From positions 300,224-364,223 of the forward strand of contig MPNW01000041.1 in assembly GCA_011800805.1 (NCBI GenBank): a DNA stretch of 64,000 bases, written 5' to 3'. The notes below the pieces were generated by a model. The model was not told the origin of the DNA, did not search any database, and saw nothing but the letters and a program-made list of their open reading frames with translations. A program made the position numbers and the translations under genes. The number at the start of each line of letters is the position of its first letter. Position 1 is the first letter of the stretch. Source of the DNA: Hirudo medicinalis (lineage: Eukaryota > Annelida > Clitellata > Hirudinida > Hirudinidae). Below, piece after piece: positions 29,301 through 43,939 of this stretch.

Positions 29301-32300
29301 CACTATGGACACATTATCACCAAAACTGTTGAAAATAATAATTTTAAAAAAAGTACTTTGAAGTAATAAAGCTGATGAAGGTTTCAATTGACAATTGGTG
29401 ACAAATAAAAGTGCTTCTTACGTTGAGATGGAACGTAAATATTACACGAACGCATGGCAAATTGTGCCAGTAAAACAAATGGCTAGTAATGATAAATATT
29501 GGTAAAGGGAAACATACTTATATAAATTGGCCAGCACTCCAATCAGACCATCTTGGGAGGGCCGTCTTTGGGGATTTGAGACGGCTAAAACAGTTCTCTC
29601 ACTTTTCACTATTTTTGAAGAAAGGTTCAATGGCTGTTCATTGAAAGACTTCATAAAATATTCAGAATAAATTAACCTGAAATATCTGATTTCTTGTTTT
29701 CCACTGTTTTGAGGGGAGGTGGATGTGAGTCATCTAAGAACACGTGATTCAAATGCTTGGCTTGCTTCACAAGTAACTGATTGGTCTCTGACATGATATC
29801 CAGATACTGAGACAAACTGCATTTTACTTCCTACAATCAAATTGAAACTAGTTACTAATATTGTATATATATATATATATATACATTCTTAATAATTACT
29901 GTAATCTTTTCCAACTAAATAATAAAATGATAAAATTATGTAAACAGTAAATAATTTATTTTTAATATAATAAAGTCCTCCTCTACCATTTATATTTTAG
30001 ATTATATTATTTTATATTTGAGATTTTAATTATTTTATTATTTGAAATTCACTTAAAAATACTTTTACTTCTTCAAGCTCACACCAAACCTTATTTAGAA
30101 TTTCGTGCATCAAATGAATTTTATTTTTCAACTTTTCTTCTTTATCGCTGTTTGAAAGAAACTCTTTCCTCAGTTTTGAGCAAAGAGAACTAAGCATTTT
30201 CTCACACTTTTCTTCAAACTCAAGAAAAGAATTCTTAACTTCATATCTGATGGTAATGACAAACCAAAAACCTTATCAATTTAGTTTAAAAATATTTTTT
30301 AATTAGATAAATATCAATGCAACATCCTAAAGTACGACAAGAACAATTTAACCACAGTCAAATGACCAACTTGATCTCAAAGTTTCTGACAATGTGAAGG
30401 GATTCTTTGAAATGTTTGGATTCAATTCCTTCCAATTCTCTCATTGCAGTTTCTTCACATGTGATTATATCACTCATAAGCTTAGCAATCTGCTGCTTGT
30501 AGCCCTTCACTTCATCCAAACAAAAGTTCCCTCCATCAACAAACAAGCTAAAATTTCAGTAACTGCTTTACTTGCGAACACATTTCTTCTAATAATTAAA
30601 TAAAGATTTTAACCTTATAATGATTTACATAATTTTTATAATTAAAAAATTTACCACTTCGCAACGTTTCTTTATAAAGTTAAAGTAACCTTACTTTTAG
30701 AAAAACTACTGCAAACACGACAAACAATAAACCGACATCAAAGTTTTGTCGAGCTTCAGATTCGACTCGTGAAGTCCTCTCATGCAGCAATCAACTTCAG
30801 CCACAAACATCCTCGTTGAAGTTTTGATTTGATCCATTAATAATTCATGCTCACTTCTGATCCTGTTCAAAATTTTCTTCAATCTTTCAAGTAAAAGCAG
30901 AATTCAAATACTGAATTTCAAGCAATTAAATTGATTTAAATAATTCCATCTACCGAGATGATTTGTTGGCCAAATCCGATTCACATTTCAGCAAATCGAC
31001 TTTTCTTTCAAATTTTTTGATAAACTCTAAGTGTTTTTCTAAAAGCTCAGCCATTTTAAGTTTTGAATTCCCAAGAATGTCTAGAACTTGTGCTTTGTGA
31101 CTTGAAAACCTCTCTGAGTGAAGGTTAATTTCTGCTGAAAACCACAAAAATATTTTGGATCATACATTCTGAGATGGAGAGCTGATATTGATTACCTTGT
31201 CGCACTTCAAAAATGTTTTTTTGAATTCTTTTAAGTCTTCCTTCAATCACATGAACTTGCAGTTCGAGTTCATTGTTCAAACTTTCAGCCTGTTGATATT
31301 GTTGTTGTTGTTATTATTATTACTATTACATCAAATTTTATCACAATCCCAAAAGGAAAGGAAAATTAATGTTAAGAATTATAAGTTAAGCGATTAATTG
31401 TCAAAGAAAATGTCAAAATGAAAGTTTAACCTTCATGTCTCCATAAAACTCATCAATCAAAACCTTAAATACGGATACATACACGATGCTTTGTTAATTC
31501 ATGGTATAAAACACCATCAGAAAAAAAAAAAAGTCTATGATCAAAAACATCTCTACTGACTTGCTGCTTGACAAATAATTCACTTCTGTGGTCTATCTTT
31601 AATGAATATCTGTCTAAATCTTTTAAAATTAATTCCTGAAATCTGAAAAGTTCAAATTCATGCTCCATCATAAGTTTTAAGCATTCTTGAGTCAAATTCA
31701 TGCAGATCAACAAAATGAAGTAATAGATAAATAAAGTAAATAAGTTATCACAAATGTCAACCCAGTCTTAGCGGCCACGACATCATCGACTTTGGTCTCG
31801 ACGAGATCCTCGTAATCCTTGGCATAGCAGGATAAAATTGTTGCTTCTTCCTCAGTTTCATTTGAAATTGCTTCTGAAATATTTTCATCGGAATCCTTAT
31901 TTTCTTCCTGCTCATCACGAGACACAAGACGAGACGAGTCTTTCTTAGTTTTGATTGCATTCAAAAGCTCTTGAAATGCATCTTCTTTCTTCACCTCTTG
32001 AACGTCCGAGTCCGACTGAGTGAACGATAAAAAAAGTTTGATCGTGTCGTCCTCGTCAATTTCACGCCTCACCTTATCAACTTGCTGATTGGCTGCCAAG
32101 TGATTGAGCATTTCTTTAACAAAAGAGGATGCCAGTTCTGACATTGATGGCCCCAACTTGTCAAGAAATTCAATTTCTTTTGCATGGTTTTCTTGACAAC
32201 TGTTGGAAAAATACATTTTTATTGATTAATGCTGTTGCCACCTCACAAACTCGGTGAAAATTACCCTGAAAATTAATAAATAATCTATGAAAATTAATAA

Positions 32301-35300
32301 TCATTACAAAGAAATAATTCATTTAAAATTTGTGTTTCCAAACCATTTTGTCATTTCCTGAAGACATTTTTTGATCTCCTCAAAAAGCACGTTTAAAATT
32401 TCTTGCGAGGCCGATTGTCTCAATCTGTCGACGACGAGACTCAAGCGTGTCTCCGTGTTCTGGTTAAGCAAATATTTTCAAATACTTGACATCATTATTA
32501 CTTTTAATTGAGTAATAAAAATGTAAAACCTGAAGAATTTTTACTCCACGTGCTTTGACGACATCCAATTGACTCAAGAACGACATTTCCGTGCGAGCCA
32601 ATTGCTCTTTGTGTTTTGACCAAATCTCCTCGACGGCATCACAGAAATTCAACAAAACCTTCAACATCCTCAGTGATGCTTCATTTTTCTGTCCATTATC
32701 TCTCTACAACAAGTTATTAAAGAACATTTGAATTTCATGAGAATAAAGGAAGTCATCATTTAAGAATTAAACATGGAATCTAATCGGTGGCACGTGCGGA
32801 ATGCTGAAAATTATTATTGTACATCCTTGTGCTTCATGACACATGTGTTCAAAATACTGCAATAACGCTTAGCATTCCCAGCACAAAAGACCTACAAAGT
32901 CAACACTCACATCTAATCTTTCAATGGTTTTTTCAAAATATTCCTTTTGGGACGCAAGCACGTGATGACAAGAAATGGCAAGGATTTGATCAGCCTCTGT
33001 TTCTGTGCAAATCTTTTGCATTATCAATTCACCCTAGAAGCAAGAGACTACATTACACAATCTGATAATAATAATTTAGTGATAATAATCTAGTGATAGT
33101 AATCTAATAATAACAAAAGTAGTGACAACAACAACGACGACGACGACGACGACGACAACAACAACAACAATAATAATAATAATAATAATAACAGTAATAA
33201 CAATAATATTAATATTATTAATCATCACTAGCATCTAATGATTTGATAAATGATTTGATAAATGATTTGGTAGATTCCTAAAAGTTTAGGCACTTGATTT
33301 TCGAATATTTTTCAAATACCATGAATATAGTCATTAATATAGTTATTAATGCAGCAATCTTTATTTTGAGGTTTCAAAGATGAGTTTTTAACAAGCCTTT
33401 CACAAAATCAGTTAAAATTTATGAAATGAAAATAAATATTTAATTTAATTGATAAAATTAACATACAACAAATTGAAAACCTTTAAGGTTTGGTACTGTA
33501 GCACGCCCATCGAGTGAACTTCTTCGTAAATGGAGCAGATGAGTCCATAGTTGTCTTCATAAACCTGGTCTGAATGGACGGCAACAGCTCAGCTCAACAA
33601 TGATTTACAACCCGATTCATTTGAACAGACAACAAGATCTCGATCAATAAGCTCTGTTTATAAACTACGTTTGAATTCGTGTCACTTTGAATCCCTTTCT
33701 TACCAATTTGTTTACAACTTATTTTTAAAGTGGTTTCAACAAAGTAGATTAAATTGCACTTTTCATGCTTTTCTCGATTCAAGAGCATCACAAAATAGAA
33801 ATAAAGAGAAACATTCATGGCGATGTCAATCCTGACCAATTTCTCTTGAAATCTCGAATATTTCTTCTTTGATGGCAGTGATTTTCTGTTTTGAAACATC
33901 AAACAGTGACAGGTCCCTGGAGTTTTGATGAATTGCATTCAATTAGTCAGTAATTTGTCAATCTCCACATGTGAAGGGTTGACGTTACTTGATGCTACTG
34001 AAAACTTCCACTCTTTTCTTGTTCAAGGTAGATTGTTTGCTGATGATTTCTTGGAGTACCAGGTGCGGCTTAATAGGATCTCTCATCGGTCCGCTCTCCA
34101 TTACACTCCTTTTGTAGAGGAAAATGTCATTAATAAAAATGCTATCTTATGCAGCATCAATAAAGAGACATTCGTAAAGAGATCAACTTGATAACAAGCA
34201 GTTGGAATTATTGATCTGACATCTTCAGTGCTTGTGCGTAGGAAATAATTATTAAAGATTCCATTAAATAACAAAATTAATAAATAGTATCAATAATGGT
34301 AAATGTAATAATAACAATAAATAAATAAATAATTAATTAATTATAGTCCTTGTTATCGATGCCATCATTATTACCAGAACTTTCCCATCAGCATCTTCTG
34401 ATGCGTGTCCTTCCACACCTCGAGTTTATCGCTCCACGCAGAAAAATTCTTCTGCTCGAATTCAAAGTCATTGAGCTTCAAGTTGGTGATCAATCTCGAG
34501 TATTCCCTCCTGTTTGAGAGCATCGTTTTGTTCAGCACCTGTGAAGTGGGTGATCACTGCATGAAGACAAACACTGCAAAGAAACAATAGATAAGACAAC
34601 CCTCAACCTGAGTCTGGGTGGTTATAAAGTTCTCTAGTTCTGGATCTGATTTAAAGCCAATACGTTCCATCTGTTTGTGCGCTTCTCCCAACAAATCTGT
34701 CATCTGGATTGGTGATCGTGCTTAGGTTCGGCGGTTATTTGAAATGTTCGGCCACAATCGACTATTTATAATGTCTTTTAAATATTTGATTCTATTAGCA
34801 AAAGTGAATTGAAACAACTTGGTAATTCTAAACAATTTTAAAGTTTAATTTACTAATGACGTGACATTATTGTAACATTAGTTAACATTAGTCGTTATGA
34901 ATTACAAAGAAACAAACTTTAATCATTCTGTTCTCCTCGATGGTCCGAATCTTTTCCTCAAATGCTGAAATCAATGCATTCCTCTTTGTTGCCTCCTCCT
35001 TGACATTCTGCCATGTCATGTTCAGTTGGTGTAAAGTCATCAGATTCAATGTCTACAATTATTGGCACAATTATCCCTTGATGAATTTGAACTAAATGCT
35101 CAAATAGAGAAATAAACATTGTAAATATTATTTGCAAAACAATTAAGTTTAGTTTGATGTAACCTTATTTTAAAAATTTATCAGACTTAGTTATGTAATT
35201 CATTGTAACTTCAACAGGCAGTAAAACATTAATTTGAAATGTGTGACCCAATTATTGTGAATCATAAGAAGATGTTAAATTAAACCTTATAAATACACTG

Positions 35301-38300
35301 CGTTGCACAATTTTGGCCCTATTACTTTTTTTGATGACAACTCCTCATGTACTGGATTTGCATATGTAAATGTACAATGTGCTGAACGCATTAGATTTAC
35401 AAACTTATCAAATTTATTGAGCTCAGACGAACCAGAAATACTAGGTGCATAAATTTTCATATTTATTAAAATCGAATTTGTAAATTATAGTACAATTTAT
35501 ATGAAAGTCAATAACGTATTTTACATCCTTTCTTAATATTAACTCCCAAACTCTATCTTTTAATGAATCCAGGAAATATTTCAAGCTCTTTTCATCCAGT
35601 TCCTTCCAGGCCTTATTCAAAGCATCTTTCAGTTCCTGAACACTTGAATATTACTTCCCATTGGAGTGTACCTTCCTAGCAAGCAATCCCCACATGTTTT
35701 CAATGGAGTTCAAAGTCTGAAGAGCAAACTGGCTTCAGAACTTTCAAATTCTGCTCCTGGAGCAAAATTCTTGTCAGTCTGCATTTTTGTGTGTAGCAGG
35801 GCACTGTCATGCTGAAAAATGACTGCATCACCCCTAAATTTAAACTCAGCGGAAACAAATACTGGTTCAGTGTTTCAACGTATTTTGATGAGATCTGCTT
35901 CCCTTCTAAAACGACAAGTTCAGAACCACAAGAGGAAATGGCAACCCAGACCATCACCGAGCCATCTCCGAAATTTCTTAAAAAAAAAAAAGTTTTTTTG
36001 GGCCCTCTGACATCATGCCATTAATACTTAAAGCCATCTTGTCCATCCAAGTTCAATTTCTTTTCATCAGAAAAAATAAGTCCCAGTTCTTCTCTGAATC
36101 CATCATCTCCTTTGTCCAGTTTGATTGGATCTTCTTGTGAGCCTCCATTAGAAATGGATGGAATGTGCTGATGCTTAACAATCTTCAGAAAATAACTCCC
36201 CTGAATGCATCTGAATATGGTCGATCGACTTACCTCCAAAGTTAAGACATTTTAAGTCTCAAGTTTAATTAGACCCCTGAACGTATCAATTACAAAAATA
36301 ACAGATTACATAACAAATAACAGAATGGCAAATGCATTTTATCTGAATAATAAACCCAATTTTCAAAAAAAAATTGAAAAAAATTGCATGTTAACTCATT
36401 AATGTCAAAACGAAACTTGTCAAAAGATAAAATACCAAAGAGTCAATGAATTGGAAGATTGTTGTGGATTTTAAAGCACTCATACCAAGAGGAAAATTGT
36501 ACCTATGCAATGTTTAATATTTTTAATCTGAACATTAAAGGAAATTTCATTAAATTTGTCCAAAGAATTTAAATGTACAAGTCATGCTGGCATCAGCATA
36601 ACATTAATCACATGCAATGATAATGATGTTATATGGTAACAATGAAAGGGTTAATGTCAACTGATGAGCATCATTTTTATTAAGTTTTAAAATAACCAGA
36701 GAAAACAAATTTATGCATTAAATTGCAGAAATAAAATCAAGAAATAAGTTACCTCGTGACAATCGAGGCTTGAGAGCAGATGTTGAACGAATGCATGGCT
36801 TTTGGAGATGTCATGCAAGAAACTGTCAGAAACTTCTTCAATAGTTCGTTGAAGTTCCTGCCAAAAAAATTGCTTTTGTGGCAGTTCAATTAAATGTTTT
36901 TTTATAGAAAAAGATTTTGCCCACCTCACCAAGCGATAAAATTTGTCCCTTCAAACAATCAATTTCTTCCTGATGTCTATTTATAAACATATTGTTCACA
37001 AATAATTGACTTTTAGATTTTATTAGATTCATTTCCAAATATAAAACTTGTTTAATCATAAACGTGATATAAAAATTGCAATCTAGACATCTTTTGATTG
37101 TTTTTAGCATTTTCTGAATGCGAAAAACAGATTTCAAAATCGGCATCGTGTCAACGTTTATGAGGAGCTCGAACAGTATCACTTCGGATTTTTCCAGCTA
37201 GGTAACAAAAATCCCTGCCCAAGTGGCATCCTTGAGTACAAGTCAATCAATTAGACTTTAGTCATTAATTTAGATTGATTAGAATGATTAGAATGATTTA
37301 GATCATTACCATTAAGACATCCATCATGAATTTGATACCTATTTATCTCCTTCATGAAAATATCAGCATGCATTTTGTTCATTGCTATTCACAGCATAAT
37401 ATCTTTAGAAACATTTGTAAATTATGCCAAAGAGACATTGAGATAAGAAATAAAGTGGACTCATTCTAAAAAACCTATTTGTAGAAGTGGTTTTGTCATT
37501 AAATGTGATCCCCTTTGTTCAATCAAGCAAGTCACATAGTAAAATAACAAATGTTATTTTGTCATATTTAAAATAAATACTTAAAAATATTATAATTATT
37601 AACTTATAATAATAATAATTTTTTTTAGTAAAAACTCCTCAACATCAATAAAAATCTTCAGGGTCAGAGAAAATTTCTTCAAAAGAGTTTGAATCTTCTG
37701 AAGAGGTCATCTTGCCCTCCAGAAAAATAAATTCCAATGGCAAACAATTTTCAAGTATTCAGAGATTAAAAGAAGCTCCAAAATAGATTTTGAAAATTTT
37801 GTGAAAACATCCTCAAATCCTTTATAGAATTAAAGGAAATTCAAAAACAATTATCAACTATAAATTAACAAATGCAAATAAAAATATCGTAAAAGATGAA
37901 CAATTTATTTTCCGGACCAACGCAAAAATATTATTTGCAAAATTTCAACCACAAATTAATTTGTTTATTTTAAAGATATTGCATGACTACAGTTTTTCAA
38001 AAAAAAGGAAAAATATGCAAGTTCAATGCCTTTAATATCTAAACCTTTCAAAAGTTTTGAATAAATCATAATAAAATTAACATATTAAAATATAACATAT
38101 TAAAATTCAGCATAAGTAAAAGAGAATAAAATATAAATTTGGAGCATCATACATTAACTTTCATTTTAGTGAATTAATAAGCTCAGATATTCTCACAATA
38201 ACAGTCATATCAACGTCCAACCTACCTTGACGACTTAGACTTTTTTGTTTTTTCTAAAATATTGATGGATGACTTTTGAACGCTAATCTGAGACACTAAA

Positions 38301-38935
38301 ATTGTCGCTAAAATTAGTGCCAATTTGGTATTTTTCAAAAGTTAATAAAACTATGAATATACCAATGTCAGGCAAAAGCAGCACTTCACTCCTTAGCTTC
38401 TCCAAGTCATTTTCAGGAACACAATTTGATGTGGGTGGACTTGTTTAAAACCAACCAACTCAGAATTATAAAAATTGCAGAAAATTTGAAAAAATACCTT
38501 GATATTCTTTGTACCACATAACAAGGTTTTAAAGTTTGTTTGCATTTGTGTGCAAGCAATGAGGAAACAAGTTGAACCTTCAAATATTTTCAGTAAATTA
38601 TTTCATTAAAGTCAAATTTTGGAGCGAGCCATATAATTTATCTTAAAGAAAGTATAAATAATTAACTTCAGGCAACAAATTTCTAAAGTAATCAAATTCC
38701 CAATACACCATTATGTGCAAGAAAACACATGCATAAAAAAAACACTCAAGAATCGAAAATATTGGATTAAATTGAAAAGAAACACTATAAGTAATATCAT
38801 TGCATAAATTTTATGTTCAAAGTAATTATTAACAATATAAAGCATTTACAACAAAAGTAAGACCACCTCTGCATCAAACATTTGTCGATAAACTTTATCA
38901 CTTGAAACTTTTTTCTGTCGGTTGGCAAATGACAT
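26388..38935 (-). CDS. CCDC180: Large coiled-coil protein, probably CCDC180 (DUF4455/DUF4456)
   Basis: Some two dozen short exons spread over 12.5 kb encode charged, helical, heptad-like sequence. The first coding exon begins at 38935 with MSFANRQKKV and SSDKVYRQMFDAEV. Clear internal exons include 38360-38440 (DLEKLRSEVLLLPD), 36753-36860, 34910-35050, 34380-34545, 33485-33570 (QVYEDNYGLICSIYEEVHSM), 32910-33030, 32530-32700, 31770-32216 (acidic, E/D/S-rich middle), 30960-31140, 30365-30545, 29500-29650 (SNPQRRPSQDGLIGVLANLY), 28625-28990 (split by a minisatellite intron) and 26585-26800. The last exon ends at 26388 (ERYWNHSLKEIKSLYI). The overall pattern, an N-terminal KVYRQ.FDAEV start, long helical arrays and an acidic linker, fits CCDC180, a poorly characterised protein found in ciliated animals. 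Family assignment rests on recall of layout rather than an alignment. Exact exon borders are not all resolved. Confidence 0.6.
28521..28620 (+). repeat. About 15-bp minisatellite in CCDC180 intron
   Basis: Seven tandem units of the type AGGACAGGGATAAAA / AGTACAGGGATAATA. They sit just past the GCAAG|GTTTCG donor of the exon ending at about 28640, so they are intronic. Confidence 0.9.
29862..29882. repeat. (AT)n microsatellite
   Basis: About ten uninterrupted TA dinucleotides in a CCDC180 intron. Confidence 0.9.
33060..33222 (+). repeat. Compound microsatellite (GAC)n(AAC)n(AAT)n
   Basis: AATCTAGTGATAATA-type units lead into CGACGACGA, then CAACAACAA, then AATAATAAT, within a CCDC180 intron. 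Confidence 0.9.
35310..36240 (-). mobile_element. Decayed Tc1/mariner transposon in CCDC180 intron
   Basis: Minus-strand frames carry transposase pieces in the expected order: a helix-turn-helix-like part (VSRSTIFRCIQG), DEKKLNLDGQDGFKY, GDGSVMVWVAISSCG, QHDSALLHT and a damaged PDLNSIEN-equivalent. Stops and frameshifts separate them, so it is inactive. The left end CACTGCGTTGCACAATTTTGGCCC preceded by TA looks like a Tc1-type terminus; I could not find the matching right end. The host exons on either side continue the coiled-coil gene, so it is an intronic insertion. Confidence 0.8.
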
Positions 38936-41900
38936 GCAATTGCTTAAATTTTGAGCCATTTAAAAACTTTATTCTGATTATCCGCACCTCAATATTTTGA
39001 AATACCTTGTTGCCATGGCAATATTTATATGAAAAGACTTGAAAAAGATCCCAGAATAGTTCTTCTTCGATAACTTTTACATTTTGATAACTTTTTAAAT
39101 GTATTAATTTTTTATGTTGTAAAATATTGTTTCGACTTTTCAATCAAAATTTCGATAAAAGATATTTCACAACACGTCGACTTTACGAGTAGATAAATGA
39201 GATTCTGATGCGAAATTATGAAACATAAAGGCAGAAATGGTGATGAATTATATCCATTTGCTCAAGTCATGTGTCAGCTGGATGCACGTGAGTCGTATTG
39301 TATTGACAGGTATGAATCAAATCGAGTGGCGACCGTCATCGCTTGAAAATCGATTATTTTTCGTCCCGCAATGACGACATTTCGAATCCTCTTTGGGATT
39401 GCTTTGTAACTTAGATTGTTCTATTAACTTATTCGCCACAAGAAAATAAATTGAATTTGCCTTGTTTTAAATTTGATGTCGGATTAACACAAAGTTCCAA
39501 AGTTTAACACAAGCGAATGAAGCACGATTTTATTCGAGACTCATTAAGAAATTTCTGAATGAAAAGTATCTCTTTTAGTTTTATTGATTATATTATGTAT
39601 AGTTATTCGTGTTAATTTGCTTCAGTTTACGTCCCTGTCTGAGTGGAGGCATTATAAATATATCGCATTGATAGATGAGGTCATATTATTAACCCCACAA
39701 ATCCTCACCGAAAATAGTGCTCACAAAATTCAAGTTTTTTTTCCAGAGGGCACGCGAAAGGAGATGTGTGACGCAAATAGAAAAATCCAGGCAATATTTC
39801 AATAATTGTCCTGCTCGATATTGATTCATTCAGATCTCTCTTTTTCTTTCTCTCTCTCAAAAGAAAAGACTTCGCGTGACAACGGTATCCAGCATATTTA
39901 AGGGGACACTAATTTCAAACCACGAAAGACATCTTATTAACAGCTCCAAGCATTTTCCCTCGAAGACTCTCAGTTTACACGGAGATGAAAACGAATAACA
40001 AAGAAAACTTTTTAGCACATGTTCCTGACGTCATAACAAAGACATATGAGTGGTCACGGCTCAATTTGCAGACTTGGAAGAAGATTTGATGCGGGCAAAA
40101 CACGCTATTAGTTCCCTTGCCTAAAATTATCGTTTTGGTACGAAATTAGCTAAAGAAGAAGGCAGGATGATCTTTTCGTCAAGACGTATTCTTTATTTTA
40201 TTTTTATGATGCATTTTATTTTTCTTAATCAGAATTTCTTCCACTCTATGAGATGAAAACAATTAATTTTCCTAGTACATCCCTATAATCTCCGACGTCA
40301 CAAGCCTCGGAATCACCTTGGTGGCAATAAGAAGCTATACTTTTAATTTAATGGGCGTCTCTCGGAAACAAGACGAACAATGCAAGGAAAAGAAGGCAAT
40401 AAAAATGGTGACGCATTAAGAAGTGAATGCGCGACATGATGGAGTGCTGCGAGGCTTTTCTGTCTGCTCATTTAAAGATAAATGTGCAGGCTTTCAATTC
40501 GGAATTTCGATTTTCCGACCCGCCGGAGCCAAATTTGCTTTTAGAAATCTAATCAGTTATCAAAGAACACGAGCATAAACTTTGTTTGTCAAATCTTTAA
40601 ATAAGATTAACGATTTGCAACAATTCAATAAATCGATTGATTTTTGAGCAACGCGATTTGCTTTTGAAGCGCAGACTTGATGAATGAATGCACATTCAGG
40701 CACATCTCTCATCAAGTTCTACTTATGAAAAGACTTCATGGAAAGACTTCATTTGTCACACGAATTAATTACTTAGTGTCTTTTGCATTTAACTTAACTT
40801 TAAAGAGCAACTTTTAACACAACCTTTATTACGACTCCCCAGAGCCCTGAAATCAAACCCTTACATACGAAACTGCTCCCGATCGTATCAATAGTGTACC
40901 GCACGTCATAACACTAGTTTGCAGAGAATCAACCCAACGTAATTTATCAAATTAATGGTTGTTTGATTAAAATAAGTTCCAATTGATCACAGTACCAAGT
41001 AAATGATTCAAAGGACGAGCAACGACTCGAGAGGTCGACCAAGCAACAATGGATTGACTCGACAAACTACGTTATTGCACGGGAGAATCTTTTCAGGCAA
41101 CTCGATTTTCCAGTAGAAATGGAATGAAATTGGAGAAGACCTTGTTATCTCTGATGACGCCCTCAGGTAGCAATGAGTTTGCTGGAAGATTGTTGCAATT
41201 GATGGAAGGGATTAACATTGCATGCAAGAACTTGGCTTAAGGTGAACTTTGGTTAGAACCTTTAATGGTTGCAAAGATGGCGACAGTGATGATGATGGTT
41301 GAACCATTAGCCAAGGGGAAGACATGCGGGTTTTACAGCATAAACTGAATCACATTACAGCCTGCTCTGCAATAAGAAATAAAGATTCATAGTTATCAAG
41401 TGCATTTTGTTTCGCACGCCCGATTTTAGGTCCAGGTCACATGAAGGTCAGAAAAGTCATAGTAATAGTAGCCGTGAAAAGGCTGAGAGTGAAACGTGGT
41501 GAGGAGCCATCAACGTGTTTGAGTGCACCTTGGAGTCTCATATTTTTTCTGTCCTCGTAAAGTCGTACACTTTCAAGAGAAACAAATGCCTGGATAATTT
41601 GAGTGACTTTAAAGCAATTTATTGAAATTAACTTAATTACTCTATTAACTGAAATCCAAGAAACCTATTTGTAAAATGAAACCATCAGGCAGAAATAATT
41701 TGAGACAACATGATTCGAAAATAACACCTTCAAAATGTGCTGCCAATTTTCTTCGGCATTTTTATCTGCTCAGCACTCACGACTGACCAACCTCAACTGT
41801 TTTATTTTCAAATACTTTCTTTAGATATTTATTTTAATAATAAAAAGTCAAAGTCGTTTGTTATCCAATCCAGGATTTATTCAATAAATTCTCCCTTTCC

Positions 41901-43900
41901 CGAAAAACTTTACATTGTCGAGCAGTTGATTAAATATTTAAATAATTCCTAATAATTTAATTTCTGAAGAATTATCATGAAAATGATAGGAAATAATGGC
42001 GCTCTTCAAAAATAAGTGGACAATCTCCCGGACGTCTCCATAATTCCGTGAATGATCAGCCATCCGTGGATGACCTCAATTCCATCAAATTGATGATCTC
42101 ATTGAACGCATGCTTGCCATATTTGTGGATGAGAAAAATGGTGTCTCACAGGTTCTCAAGAGGAGGTTGGAGTTTGCGTGGAAGGACTGCAAATGAGCGA
42201 ATAAGAGCTGATGATGGGCTTCTAAATCAGGGATTATTGCTGGATTTTAGGAAGTTCAACTTAATTCAAACGATTAATCCGATATTTGCTTTGTCATTTG
42301 CAGCCAAGGTGAAGGTAGTGCGTGCATTGATGCCATGTGGACCTTGTAGTGCGACCAACAATCGTGATTAATCAGAATTACGTCGATAACTTATCATTAA
42401 TTAATTCAACACTTCATTAAAACTTTTAGGTATTTAGAAAAAATTTCTCTTTCTTTACAATTTGTTTTCTAGTTAAAAGTATTATCAGCGACCATCATCA
42501 TCAACATTACCATTAACATCACCATCATCATGATGGCTGGATAACTTATACGGAAATAAATCTGTGCCATTCATTTGTTCGAAGAAAACCGAGCAATCCA
42601 TCATCAGACTTCCACTTTTCGCTCATGTCCACGTCCAACACTTTAGGCCGTCACTTAAATATATTTGTAATTGTATAATTAAATATATTCTTATTAATAT
42701 TAATAAATTAACTTAATAAGTGATAATTGTTAATTAATATTATTTGCAACATGATTGAATAAATGAATTTGAATGTGTTTATGTCAAACATTTCTGATCA
42801 CATGTTTCGGTTAAATATTTGGAGACTTGAGGAGGGGTGTTTTATTGGGAGATGGGATTCGATTCATTAGGTGGCCAGCTGTGGCAGACCATAAACAGAT
42901 CAATATTACGATTAGTCTTGCTTGTAACAACGACAATTGTTTTAGCCACGAAATTAATAAAATATAATCAATGGAGAAATGTTCACAAAATAACTCGATA
43001 ATCAGCATTTATGGCTGATAATTCTTTGACACAAGTGCTGAGTTAACGAGGACTCTCAACAATAAATTCGAGCTGAAATACAATTTCGAATGCAGTGCCA
43101 AGATACTCTTGACAACAGCAACGCATTGAAAATCAGGCTGCCTTCTTCGCAGCGACATCTGACGACAGAAATCTCTGGCGAATATTTCCCTTTCTTTACC
43201 TAAGCAATTTATGCAAATATTTCCGATGGAACACGTGACATCATTTGAAGTCTTTCACGTCCAAAATGTTCACCGACGAATTTTGACAGCAAAGAGCTTG
43301 AAACGTTCAGATCTTAAACTCCTTCAGATATTCAAATATTCCTTCCATTTCCAGTCGAATGAATGAAACTTTCAATTTGCTCTCCCAATGAACGTCCTCT
43401 TGATGGCGTCATTTCCTCAATTCCAGTCTGTTGATTCCTTTTCGAAATCATTCGCTGTTTCGAATAACTTCCAACTTCAGGGCAACAAATGGCTTCGTTC
43501 CTCAGAGTTTTATTTTCTTTTTCTTCAGTTTCCATGCACTCACGCTCTGTGAGCAGTTCGAATTTCACAAAGAATTTCAGTCAATAGTAAGTGTCATATA
43601 TTTATAAACATTGTTCAATGTAATTTCGTTGTTGACATTTATGTAGTCTTTGGGACGCGGAGCCCATCATCGCTTTTTTTGAATAAACACATCGCAAATC
43701 GTGACATAGCGCAAGTCGACGATTTCAAGACAGGGGCATCAGTCAACTCATTGTCTTACATCTTGTAACCATCACCTCCGCTGTAATGGAATTCTCCCAA
43801 TCTCTCGGAAGCGTGGAGACTTTGGAAGAACGGACATGACATCTTTCAAAGACTCCATAGTGGTGATCAACTTCCTGAAGAAAGAATTTTTCTTCTCCTT
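38936..43900. other. Roughly 5 kb intergenic region, no gene recognised
   Basis: No frame shows family resemblance. A 107-codon plus-strand open frame at 42048-42371 and a charged 78-codon minus-strand frame at 43332-43568 are the longest. Neither has supporting splice context and both are left uncalled. Triplet runs (CAT/ATC) occur at 42490-42535. Confidence 0.45.
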
Positions 43901-43939
43901 CAAACTCTGGGACCAGCAGAAGTATCCATCTATCACGAC

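Noticed and set aside
42048..42371. 107-codon plus-strand open frame
   Set aside because: No recognisable domain, and the reverse strand of the same bases looks equally plausible; not called as a gene.
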